Assembly: GCA_039184055.1 (NCBI GenBank)
Contig: JBCDBH010000179.1
Location: forward strand, 1 to 11,688
Reading direction: 5' to 3'
Origin: JBCDBH01 sp039184055
GTDB taxonomy: Bacteria; Acidobacteriota; Thermoanaerobaculia; Multivoradales; J023
DNA length: 11,688 nucleotides
A program made the translations under genes and the position numbers. Below, piece by piece: positions 1 to 6,141 of this stretch; positions within the stretch are counted from its first letter, which is position 1; every line of letters starts with the position of its first letter. The notes beneath the pieces are model-generated. The model saw only the letters and a program-made list of their open reading frames with translations. It was not told the origin of the DNA and made no database searches.

Positions 1-2
1 AG

Positions 3-2477
3 CACTTGCACAAGATCGCCGACGACGATCTCCGAGCCCAGGTCGAATCGGCGTTCCACCGCTACGCAGACGTGAAACCCCGGCTCGCGACCCTGCCCAA
101 GGGCGCTATGCACAACGACCTCAATGATTACAACGTCCTGGCTGGCTCCCCTGGCGATGATGACGGCGGCACCTCGGACCTCTTCGCCCGCAACCAGCGG
201 ATCACCGCCATTCTCGACTTCGGCGACATGGTGCACGGCTACCGAATCGGCGATCTGGCCGTCGCCCTCGCCTACGCCCTGTTCGACCAACCCGATCCGC
301 TCGCCGCCGCCGTGACCGGGCTGCGTGGCTATGCCAGCGTCATCGAGCCCACCGAAGACGAGCTCGCGGTGCTCTTTCCACTCATCGGTCTACGTCTCGT
401 CATCAGCGCCTGCCACGCCGCACATCAACAATCTCAGCGGCCGGACGATGCGTACCTGAGCATCAGCCAAGAGCCGATCCGCCGTCTGCTGCCCAGGCTG
501 CTAACCATCCCTCCAGCGCTCGCGGAATGCGCGTTCCGTAAAACCCGTGGGCTGGATCCGAAGCCTCGGGCCCGAGTGGCAGAAGCGTGGTTGCACTCGG
601 TCAAACGCCAACCGGCTGGGCTTGCACCCATGCTCGACACACCCGCCTTCGTCGGGCTCGACCTCGGGCCCACCAGCTCACTCTTCGAAGGCGATCCGAA
701 CGCGCAGAGGGCGCCGAAGGCTGAGGGGGAATCGATCCTGATTGGCAGGTTCGGCGAGCTTCGTCTACGCTCGGCATCCCAAGACCCAGACGCCGCGCCC
801 TTCGCCCCCCTGCGCACAGCGTCTCTCGGTCTCGATCTTTGGGCCGCGCCGGGTACGGCGATCCACGCGCCACTTGCCGGCCACTGGCGTCATCACGAAG
901 AAGGCGGAGAGCTTCACCTCACCACCGGGCCGGTGCCTATGACCCTGCTGTTCTCTCCATTCCAGGCCGCAAGCCCGCAATCGACCGCCGTCGAGGCTGG
1001 GCAAGAACTCGGTACGATCGACGACAGCGGCCATCTCCGACTCCAGCTTCTCGTGGATCGCTCCGACCTGGAATCCGATCCCCAGGCCTTCTGCTTGCCG
1101 GATCACCTCACGTGGTGGCGCCACCTCTACCTCGATCCCAGCCTCGTGCTCGACGTGCCAGCTGATCTCTTCCCGCCGCTGCCGCCGACGCGGGAACAGG
1201 CCCACGCGTCGAGACGAACCCATCTCGGTCCTAGTCTCAGCCTCTCGTATCGACGTCCCGTTCACATGGCCCGAGGCTGGCGGCAATACCTATGGGACGC
1301 GGAAGGCCGACGCTACCTCGACGGCTACAACAACGTTCCACACGTTGGCCACTGTCATCCTCGAGTCGTCGACGCGGCGGTCTCCCAGATGCGGCGGCTC
1401 AATACCAATACTCGCTATATCCAAGACACCGTCAATGCCTACGCGGAACGTCTCGCCGGTCTCTTCCCGGATCCACTCGAGGTGTGTTTCTTCGTCAACT
1501 CGGCCACCGAGGCCAACGACCTCGCTCTGCGCATGGCCCGTGTCGCCACCGGTCGCCACGATGTCCTGGTGCAAGAAGCGGCCTACCACGGCCACACGAC
1601 GACGCTCATCGACATCAGCCCGTACAAACACGACGGACCCGGGGGCGAAGGCGCGCCGCCCTGGGTCCACACGGTTCCCATCCCCGACGTCTACCGAGGC
1701 CCCTATGGTGCAGAGGTCCCCGACGTCGGCAAACGCTACGCCGCCGATGTCGCCACCATGCTCGTCGAACAAGGGATCGAGCCGGCCGCCTTCATCGCCG
1801 AAACATGCCCCAGCGTCGGCGGCCAAATCATGATGCCCGAGGGCTATCTGAACGACGTCTACGCCACGGTGCGTCAGGCTGGCGGGCTGAACATCGCCGA
1901 CGAAGTGCAAACCGGCCACGGCCGCATCGGCACCCACATGTGGGCCTTCGAGGCGCACGGCGTCGTGCCCGACATGGTGGTGCTCGGCAAGCCCATCGGC
2001 AACGGTCACCCGCTCGCGGCGCTCATCACCACCCGGGAGATCGCCGACGCCTTCCATACCGGCATGGAGTTCTTCAGCACCTTCGGTGGCAATACCGTGT
2101 CGTGCGCCGTCGGCCTCGCTGTGCTCGACGTGCTCGAAGAAGAAGGTCTGCAGGCTCACGCCCTCGCCGTGGGGGAAACGCTACTCGCCGGGTTCCGTCG
2201 CCTCATGGAGCGCCACGCGCTGATCGGCGACGTCCGCGGCTCGGGTCTCTTCCTGGGGATCGAGCTGGTACGAGATCGTACGACGCTCGAGCCGGCGGCA
2301 GCCGAAGCCTCCTTCATCGCCAGTCGGCTTCGCGAGCTCGGTATCCTCATCGGAACGGATGGGCCCCACCACAACGTGCTCAAGGTCCGGCCACCCATGC
2401 CGTTCGATGCCGAAAATGCCGACGTGTTTCTTACCGCTTTCGATCAGATTCTGAGAGAAGACTTCGCGAACCCTTGA
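3..2477 (+). CDS. APH-type kinase / M23-like / class III aminotransferase (phospholyase-like) fusion, 5'-truncated
   Basis: The frame is open to the left edge, so the true start and the kinase N-lobe lie outside; residues here count from the TTG at 6. Seen: a kinase catalytic loop HNDLNDYN (36-43) and metal-binding DFGD (71-74), typical of APH/hydroxylysine-kinase-like enzymes; an M23-like beta domain (about 245-385); and a PLP fold-type I class III domain (about 405-823) with SATEAND (499-505), ADEVQTG (631-637) and a GKPIGNGHP block whose K662 is the expected Schiff-base lysine. The C-terminal domain matches what I recall of ETNPPL and PHYKPL, the ethanolamine-phosphate and phosphohydroxylysine phospholyases, including GNGHP, TFGG and GDVRG. 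Inference: the kinase phosphorylates an amino alcohol and the lyase removes phosphate and ammonia. The M23 part lacks expected zinc ligands. Substrate unknown; an omega-aminotransferase role cannot be excluded. The stop is followed by a hairpin. Confidence 0.88.
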   Translation, partial: HLHKIADDDLRAQVESAFHRYADVKPRLATLPKGAMHNDLNDYNVLAGSPGDDDGGTSDLFARNQRITAILDFGDMVHGYRIGDLAVALAYALFDQPDPLAAAVTGLRGYASVIEPTEDELAVLFPLIGLRLVISACHAAHQQSQRPDDAYLSISQEPIRRLLPRLLTIPPALAECAFRKTRGLDPKPRARVAEAWLHSVKRQPAGLAPMLDTPAFVGLDLGPTSSLFEGDPNAQRAPKAEGESILIGRFGELRLRSASQDPDAAPFAPLRTASLGLDLWAAPGTAIHAPLAGHWRHHEEGGELHLTTGPVPMTLLFSPFQAASPQSTAVEAGQELGTIDDSGHLRLQLLVDRSDLESDPQAFCLPDHLTWWRHLYLDPSLVLDVPADLFPPLPPTREQAHASRRTHLGPSLSLSYRRPVHMARGWRQYLWDAEGRRYLDGYNNVPHVGHCHPRVVDAAVSQMRRLNTNTRYIQDTVNAYAERLAGLFPDPLEVCFFVNSATEANDLALRMARVATGRHDVLVQEAAYHGHTTTLIDISPYKHDGPGGEGAPPWVHTVPIPDVYRGPYGAEVPDVGKRYAADVATMLVEQGIEPAAFIAETCPSVGGQIMMPEGYLNDVYATVRQAGGLNIADEVQTGHGRIGTHMWAFEAHGVVPDMVVLGKPIGNGHPLAALITTREIADAFHTGMEFFSTFGGNTVSCAVGLAVLDVLEEEGLQAHALAVGETLLAGFRRLMERHALIGDVRGSGLFLGIELVRDRTTLEPAAAEASFIASRLRELGILIGTDGPHHNVLKVRPPMPFDAENADVFLTAFDQILREDFANP

Positions 2478-2518
2478 GTCACGCGGAACCGCCTTGCGCG
2501 GCCAGGCTCGCTTGTTTA

Positions 2519-2548
2519 CCGGGCCGAGAGCCGGAGCTCCCGGCCCGG
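2519..2548. terminator. GC-rich hairpin between convergent genes
   Basis: An 8-bp perfect stem (CCGGGCCG at 2519-2526 and CGGCCCGG at 2541-2548) extends after one mismatch by 3 bp around a 6-nt loop. It lies 41 bp after the fusion-enzyme stop and 10 bp beyond the stop of the convergent small-peptide gene, so it may serve both strands. There is no T-run on either side, so this is a structure-based call rather than a classical intrinsic terminator. Confidence 0.45.
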
Positions 2549-2558
2549 CATCGTGCCG

Positions 2559-2777
2559 TCAGTTGCAGAAATTGCCACTAACCGTGCACGACTCGAGGGC
2601 AACGGCATCGCATTCCTCCCAGCCGAAGTTGGTGGACTTGCACCAGTCAATACCGCCGCACTGCCAGCAGTTTCCGCCAGCGTCGGCCGGCTGCGGCACC
2701 AGCGCGAAGCTCGCGACCAGGCAGAGGCCGAAGAAGATCGACGCCATCGTGAGGCGTAGGTTGCGTTGACGTGTCAT
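2559..2777 (-). CDS. small secreted six-cysteine peptide, unknown function
   Basis: 72 residues. The start is fixed by AAAGGAG six bases before the ATG at 2777; an in-frame extension up to 2885 has no such support and reads as untranslated leader. Residues 1-33 look like a signal peptide: a basic start, a hydrophobic core from about 10 to 27, and an A-D-A site before GG. The predicted mature peptide, about 39 residues, has six cysteines (37, 40, 46, 56, 64, 71), four tryptophan or phenylalanine residues near them, and no obvious catalytic motif. It is probably exported and disulfide-bonded. It follows the propeller lipoprotein and redoxin genes on the same strand, about 109 bp downstream, with a terminator-like hairpin in the gap. 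I recognise no family. A bacteriocin-like, signalling or structural peptide are all possible. Confidence 0.72.
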   Translation of the reverse strand: MTRQRNLRLTMASIFFGLCLVASFALVPQPADAGGNCWQCGGIDWCKSTNFGWEECDAVALESCTVSGNFCN

Positions 2778-2858
2778 GGGGGACTCCTTTGAAGATGAAG
2801 AGGTACGTGGGGGTGAATCGTCGAAACGCCACCCGGCGGACCGCGCACCGGCGGGAGG

Positions 2859-2879
2859 AAAACCGGCGGCCGGGCCGGT
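2859..2879 (-). terminator. intrinsic-terminator-like hairpin after the propeller gene
   Basis: Read on the minus strand, a 6-bp stem (ACCGGC / GCCGGT, plus-strand positions 2874-2879 and 2862-2867) closes a 6-nt loop and runs into a short T-tract (minus-strand Ts at 2862-2859, the first shared with the stem). It begins 8 bases after the stop of the propeller gene and lies about 80 bases before the small-peptide start. It could end the upstream transcript or reduce read-through into the peptide gene. The stem and U-tract are both short, so strength is uncertain. Confidence 0.42.
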
Positions 2880-2886
2880 CGCCACG

Positions 2887-4059
2887 TCATGGCGAGGCGG
2901 CGCCCTCGACTAGGCGCGCGATTTCGATGACGCCGCGACCGGTGTCGTCATGGCGCCGGAGATAGAAACGGTCGTCCGCGTCTTTCCACTCGACGTGCAG
3001 AGGCAGCGCGGTCGGTTCGCCGGGTCGCATCTCGACACGCTCGAGGGGGCCGAAGGCGCGAAGACGATCCTCGGCGTCGTACAACTCGACGCCGAAGGTG
3101 CGCCCACCGTCCTCCGCGACAAGGGTGAAATGCACCAGCTCACCGCCCGCAAGACGGAACATCCCTCGACTCTCGTTCCGCCGAAAGCCGGTCTGCCGCT
3201 GGCGACGCGAGTTGATGTCGAACGTCGGACCCTCGACGGCTAGACCCTCCTCGGTCGCTTCGACGAAAGGCCGCGCGTCACGGATATATCCCTGCAGCTG
3301 TCCGGCATGCCGCCACGCGCCGTCGACGGCTCGGTAGCGGTGGATTGCGCCGGAATAGGGACCTGGCGCGAACAGGATCGACCCGTCCCCGTCGATCCAC
3401 AGGCGGCCGGGCGCTTGCTGGAGCAGCAGGTCGCCCATCCGTCCGCTCGGCGCCAGACGGGCGACACGCGCGAAGGCCGCCAGCTTGGTATCGAGATCGG
3501 CCGAGAAGACGTGTAAGAGCCTGGTCGCGTCGGGACGGCGGGTACCGTCTCGATCCACCGCCGGCATCTTGTAGGCGTAGACGAGATCTCCCGATACGAG
3601 CTGCCTCAGATCACGCGGCCAAAGCATGGCGAGCGCGTCCATGGCGTGGGTTGAAGCCACCTCGCCCCGGGCGTCGAAGCGGGTCAGTCGCTGGTTCTGG
3701 CCGTCGGCCACGACAACCTCACCATTCGCCAGGACCTCGAAGCAGGTAACGTCCACCAGCTCGCCCGGATCACGCCCTCGCCGCCCGATCTGACGCAGGA
3801 ATTGCCCGGAAGCGTCATACACCTTCACGGCTCCGGCCGCGCGATCGCCGACGTAGATCCTGCCTTGTGCGTCGGTGCGTACTCCGGCCGGCTGACCGAG
3901 GAGCGCGCTGCGCTCCTGGCCCGGATCGTCACCGAGAACCTGGACGATCTGCCAGCGGACCTCGGCCCGCGGCGGCGGCGCCGGAACGTCGACGGCGTAG
4001 CGCGGCTGGCAACCGGCCGCGAGGAGCACGGCGACGAGCACGAGCGCGGACCGACTCAT
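2887..4059 (-). CDS. 6-bladed beta-propeller (NHL-type) lipoprotein
   Basis: 390 residues. The N-terminus has a hydrophobic stretch ending in the lipobox LAAGC with C17 as the lipidation site, so the protein should be membrane-anchored outside the cytoplasm. NHL-like blades are readable at about 56-95 (QPAGVRTDAQGRIYVGD, then VKVYDASGQFLRQIG) and 100-131 (GEVVVADGQNQRLTRFD); later blades are degenerate (about 180-255 and 300-385). This fits the '6-bladed beta-propeller' class, which is usually a binding scaffold without catalytic residues. The ATG overlaps the TGA of the upstream redoxin gene (ATGA), and the ribosome site is weak, which implies translational coupling. No ligand can be deduced. 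Function as a partner of the redoxin or of the downstream peptide is inference from context. Confidence 0.82.
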   Translation of the reverse strand: MSRSALVLVAVLLAAGCQPRYAVDVPAPPPRAEVRWQIVQVLGDDPGQERSALLGQPAGVRTDAQGRIYVGDRAAGAVKVYDASGQFLRQIGRRGRDPGELVDVTCFEVLANGEVVVADGQNQRLTRFDARGEVASTHAMDALAMLWPRDLRQLVSGDLVYAYKMPAVDRDGTRRPDATRLLHVFSADLDTKLAAFARVARLAPSGRMGDLLLQQAPGRLWIDGDGSILFAPGPYSGAIHRYRAVDGAWRHAGQLQGYIRDARPFVEATEEGLAVEGPTFDINSRRQRQTGFRRNESRGMFRLAGGELVHFTLVAEDGGRTFGVELYDAEDRLRAFGPLERVEMRPGEPTALPLHVEWKDADDRFYLRRHDDTGRGVIEIARLVEGAASP

Positions 4060-4727
4060 CCCGCCACCCGCCGGTGTGCCGAACGCATCTCATCGAGCAC
4101 GCTCTGCTTGAGCTCTGCAGGGGTCAAGATGTTGCGCATCCACGTGCGATAGAAGAGCACGCCTCGATCGAGGTCGATGAAGACCAGCTGCTGGAAGCGC
4201 TGTCGTTCACCGAGATGATCACGCAACGCGCCGAGACTCTCGGGCGGACCGTGGCCGACCGCGAGCGGCAGCGGCGTGGTCATGACGAATCGTTCGGCGC
4301 GCGCGTCATCGTCATCGATGACGAGGGCCACCGACTGAAACGTCGTCTCGCCCGTCCAGCTCTCCATCTCGAGCAGCTCGACGTACTCCGACACCTCGTC
4401 GAGGCACGGTGGGCAGACTTTGGCATGGAGAATGAAGAGCGCTAGCACCCGCGCCTCGAGTCCCGCGCTCACTACCGGGGCGAGCGGATGGGTCTGTGGC
4501 TGGAGGGGAAAGCGGAAACCCGGCGCCGTGAGCAGGGCCTCGACATCGACTGGCTGGTCCAAGGTCTCGCCCAAGGCTGAAACGGACCGCCCGTCGGGCG
4601 CCTCCGCCTCTGCGCTCGCGACATCCCAGCGGAACCAGAGCGCCGTACCGAGGACTGCCAAGCCAGCGACGACCAGCACGACGGCGAGAACATCTCGCAC
4701 GTTGAACCTGAAATCAGTCCAGGCCAT
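4056..4727 (-). CDS. membrane-anchored thioredoxin-like (TlpA/redoxin-like) protein
   Basis: 223 residues from the ATG at 4727, chosen because GGAGG sits 5 bases upstream; an ATG one codon earlier has only 2-base spacing, and a TTG at 4751 would put that ribosome site inside the gene. One transmembrane segment (about 10-32) near the N-terminus should leave the rest outside the cytoplasm. The strand LALFILHA followed by KVCPPC (C105, C108) is a thioredoxin-fold active site of the TlpA type. The later strand QLVFIDLD lines up with the usual 'PTxFLID' element, but the cis-proline position appears to be glutamine. It is expected to act as a thiol-disulfide oxidoreductase on exported proteins. First gene of a minus-strand cassette, preceded by a promoter-like region, with an ATGA overlap to the propeller gene. 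Confidence 0.78.
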   Translation of the reverse strand: MAWTDFRFNVRDVLAVVLVVAGLAVLGTALWFRWDVASAEAEAPDGRSVSALGETLDQPVDVEALLTAPGFRFPLQPQTHPLAPVVSAGLEARVLALFILHAKVCPPCLDEVSEYVELLEMESWTGETTFQSVALVIDDDDARAERFVMTTPLPLAVGHGPPESLGALRDHLGERQRFQQLVFIDLDRGVLFYRTWMRNILTPAELKQSVLDEMRSAHRRVAG

Positions 4728-4770
4728 CATCGCCTCCCTTACAACAATCAAGAAAACACAAGTAAATGAA

Positions 4771-4787
4771 ATCGAATCATATTCGAT
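4771..4787. promoter_or_regulatory. palindrome over the -10 box (putative operator)
   Basis: Perfect inverted repeat ATCGAAT-cat-ATTCGAT, 7-bp arms with a 3-base spacer. It covers the TATGAT -10 box (4776-4781) of the promoter that would serve the redoxin gene, where a dimeric repressor would block transcription. The regulator is not in this window. Confidence 0.5.
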
Positions 4788-4804
4788 CGAACCTAAAAGT
4801 ACAA
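4776..4804 (-). promoter_or_regulatory. sigma70-like promoter of the redoxin-propeller-peptide cassette
   Basis: On the minus strand, TTGTAC (plus 4799-4804) and TATGAT (plus 4776-4781) are separated by exactly 17 bases. TATGAT matches the -10 consensus at 5 of 6 bases; the -35 is weak (TTG plus mismatches). Transcription would start near 4769, giving a leader of about 42 bases before the ATG at 4727. The surrounding 100 bases are strikingly AT-rich compared with the genes. Confidence 0.55.
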
Positions 4805-4846
4805 CTTAAAAGCACAACCAATAAGCGCACTCGATAAGCACAAACA
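4794..4846. repeat. four degenerate 13-bp tandem repeats
   Basis: Four adjacent copies begin at 4794, 4807, 4820 and 4834 with the core TAAAAGYACAAC. The first two differ at a single position over 12 bases and the last two are more diverged. On the minus strand they read GTTGTRCTTTTA. The first copy contains the -35 box and the others lie just upstream of it, the position expected for activator-binding sites. They could also be a simple decaying AT-rich repeat. Confidence 0.45.
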
Positions 4847-4865
4847 AGGCGAACCGAAGGTCGTT

Positions 4866-4915
4866 ACCCCAAGTCGTTCTCGCCATCGGCATCGCGGACC
4901 GCGAGACCATGGGGT
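4866..4915 (-). terminator. nested inverted repeats, possible 3' end of the GT4-SIS operon
   Basis: Two nested stems: ACCCC/GGGGT (4866-4870 with 4911-4915) and TCTCGC/GCGAGA (4878-4883 with 4901-4906). A competing palindrome, TCGCGG-a-CCGCGA, sits at 4892-4904. The structure lies about 100 bases past the stop at 5018 and just before the next minus-strand promoter. No clean U-tract follows. The rest of 4916-5017 shows nothing I can name. Confidence 0.28.
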
Positions 4916-5017
4916 CAGTTCAGGTTCAAGTTGCGAGCGGTGTTTTTTCGACCAGATGAGATTGTGCCAACCTCATCACCTAGGAATCATCCGAAGGGGC
5001 GTAAGGATGACGCTTTC

Positions 5018-5506
5018 TCAGGACGGAGTCTCGGACGACGTTTCCGACGTCTCGGCCGCGCTTTCACCTTCCGAGTCATCATCACGTTTCTTCACCCGCC
5101 GATTGACCACGGTGCTCAGCACCACCGCGACGAGCAGGAGCAGGGTCATGTTGGTGCGGAAACGGAGCCGATTGACTTCGGTTTCGAGCGCCGCGATCTG
5201 CTCTTGGCTACGGATGTTTTCGCGACGCAGCTCGCTCGCCGCGACGATGGCGACGCTGGCGACGTCGAGCAGCTTGACCGGCGCGCCGACGCCAAAGGCC
5301 TGTTGAAAGCTGGCTTCGTCGACCAGGAAGTGCGGCTGGCCAGGCGTTTGGCGATCGGAAATCACCACGCGAACCGCCGGCAGACGCGCCAGGATCTCGG
5401 CGTCGCTGGTCGCTGGCGCGGTCGCCGGACGCTCGGTGGGCGTCTGAGCGTGAAGCGCGCCGGCAACGCAGAAGAGCAATACCCACGGTAAGAATCGAGC
5501 TTTCAT
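5018..5506 (-). CDS. exported coiled-coil / single-pass membrane protein, unknown
   Basis: 162 residues from the ATG at 5506; a GTG one codon earlier is equally possible, with GGAG 5-8 bases upstream of either. An N-terminal signal peptide (K-A-R, hydrophobic core, ALHAQ near residue 20) is followed by a proline/threonine-rich stretch and a small folded-looking part (about 35-90). Next come a charged, heptad-like helix rich in E, R and Q (about 92-115), a transmembrane segment (about 118-135, TLLLLVAVVLSTVV) and a basic then acidic serine-rich tail. With both signal and later segment, the middle should be periplasmic and the tail cytoplasmic. Its ATG shares one base with the stop of the SIS gene (TGATG), so it is translated with the glycosyltransferase operon. 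I recognise no family. Confidence 0.7.
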   Translation of the reverse strand: MKARFLPWVLLFCVAGALHAQTPTERPATAPATSDAEILARLPAVRVVISDRQTPGQPHFLVDEASFQQAFGVGAPVKLLDVASVAIVAASELRRENIRSQEQIAALETEVNRLRFRTNMTLLLLVAVVLSTVVNRRVKKRDDDSEGESAAETSETSSETPS

Positions 5507-6141
5507 CACGAGGACTCCGACACACCGGGCACGACCACGACCGAACGCGTGGGCTCGGCCGACTCGTGCACCCCTTCGACATCTTCAATAAACGGATAGG
5601 TGAGGAGATGGCTGAGGTGAAAAAAGCAATCCTCCAGCCGCCCCATGTGACGGGATGCGACCAGGAGCGGCAAATCGACCATCGATCGAAGCTGGCCCTG
5701 CTGACCGCTGGTCAAGGCGATGGTTCGACAGCCGAGCTCTTTGCCGACCCGTACCGCCGCGAGCACGTTGGGGCTGTCACCACTGCCGCTGATCACCACC
5801 AAGACGTCGCCCGCCGAGGCGAAGCCACGCAGCGGCTCGGCGAAGATCGACTCGTAGCCTTCGTCGTTGGCGTAGGCGGTCAGGGTCGAGACCGAGTCAC
5901 CGAGATGGTGGGCGCGAAAGCGTCGAGGCTTGCCGTAGGAGGCGGATTTGACGAGATCGACCACCAGGTTGGAAGCGATGGTCGAGCTGCCGCCATTGCC
6001 GGCGGAGTAGATCGTCCGCCCGGTGTCACGCGCTTCACGCAGCCACTCGACCGCGCGTTCGACGAGCCCGAGATCGAGAGCCCGGAGCAGGCTCGGCACG
6101 GCGTCGACGTAGTGTTCGAGAAAAGCGTCGAGCTTCATCAT
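5506..6141 (-). CDS. SIS-domain protein, GmhA-like (sedoheptulose-7-phosphate isomerase family)
   Basis: 211 residues; a second ATG follows directly and has better spacing (7 bases) from GGGAG, so the start may be one codon later. Phosphosugar-binding SIS motifs are clear: AGNGGSS (47-53) and ISGSGDSPNV (117-126). Length and order match the GmhA family, whose members isomerise sedoheptulose-7-phosphate to heptose-7-phosphate for LPS or capsule. Aligning by eye with E. coli GmhA, the metal-ligand positions I recall (H61, E65, Q172, H180) read N58, D62, E170 and H178, so canonical zinc-dependent isomerisation is in doubt. A C-terminal tail of about 25 residues (186-211) extends past the fold. 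The start overlaps the stop of the GT4 gene. It could instead be another phosphosugar isomerase or a DiaA-like binding protein. Confidence 0.8.
   Translation of the reverse strand: MMKLDAFLEHYVDAVPSLLRALDLGLVERAVEWLREARDTGRTIYSAGNGGSSTIASNLVVDLVKSASYGKPRRFRAHHLGDSVSTLTAYANDEGYESIFAEPLRGFASAGDVLVVISGSGDSPNVLAAVRVGKELGCRTIALTSGQQGQLRSMVDLPLLVASRHMGRLEDCFFHLSHLLTYPFIEDVEGVHESAEPTRSVVVVPGVSESS

Noticed and set aside
1290..2159. Minus-strand open frame of 289 residues inside the fusion-enzyme gene
   Set aside because: It lies opposite conserved PLP-enzyme sequence, has His/Val/Gly/Asp-rich composition typical of antisense shadows in GC-rich DNA, and shows no family motif or ribosome site.
2778..2885. 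N-terminal extension of the six-cysteine peptide to 108 residues
   Set aside because: The extension is Pro/Arg/Ser-rich and would hide the signal peptide; the AAAGGAG before ATG 2777 fixes the shorter start.
4909..4940. A 'TGGGGTCAG' sequence resembling motifs I associate with the flanks of REP-type transposase genes
   Set aside because: Only one short copy, no transposase, no paired end and no target duplication; too little to call a mobile element.
4943..4950. T6 run on the plus strand as a terminator tail
   Set aside because: No stable hairpin lies immediately upstream of it and no plus-strand gene ends nearby.
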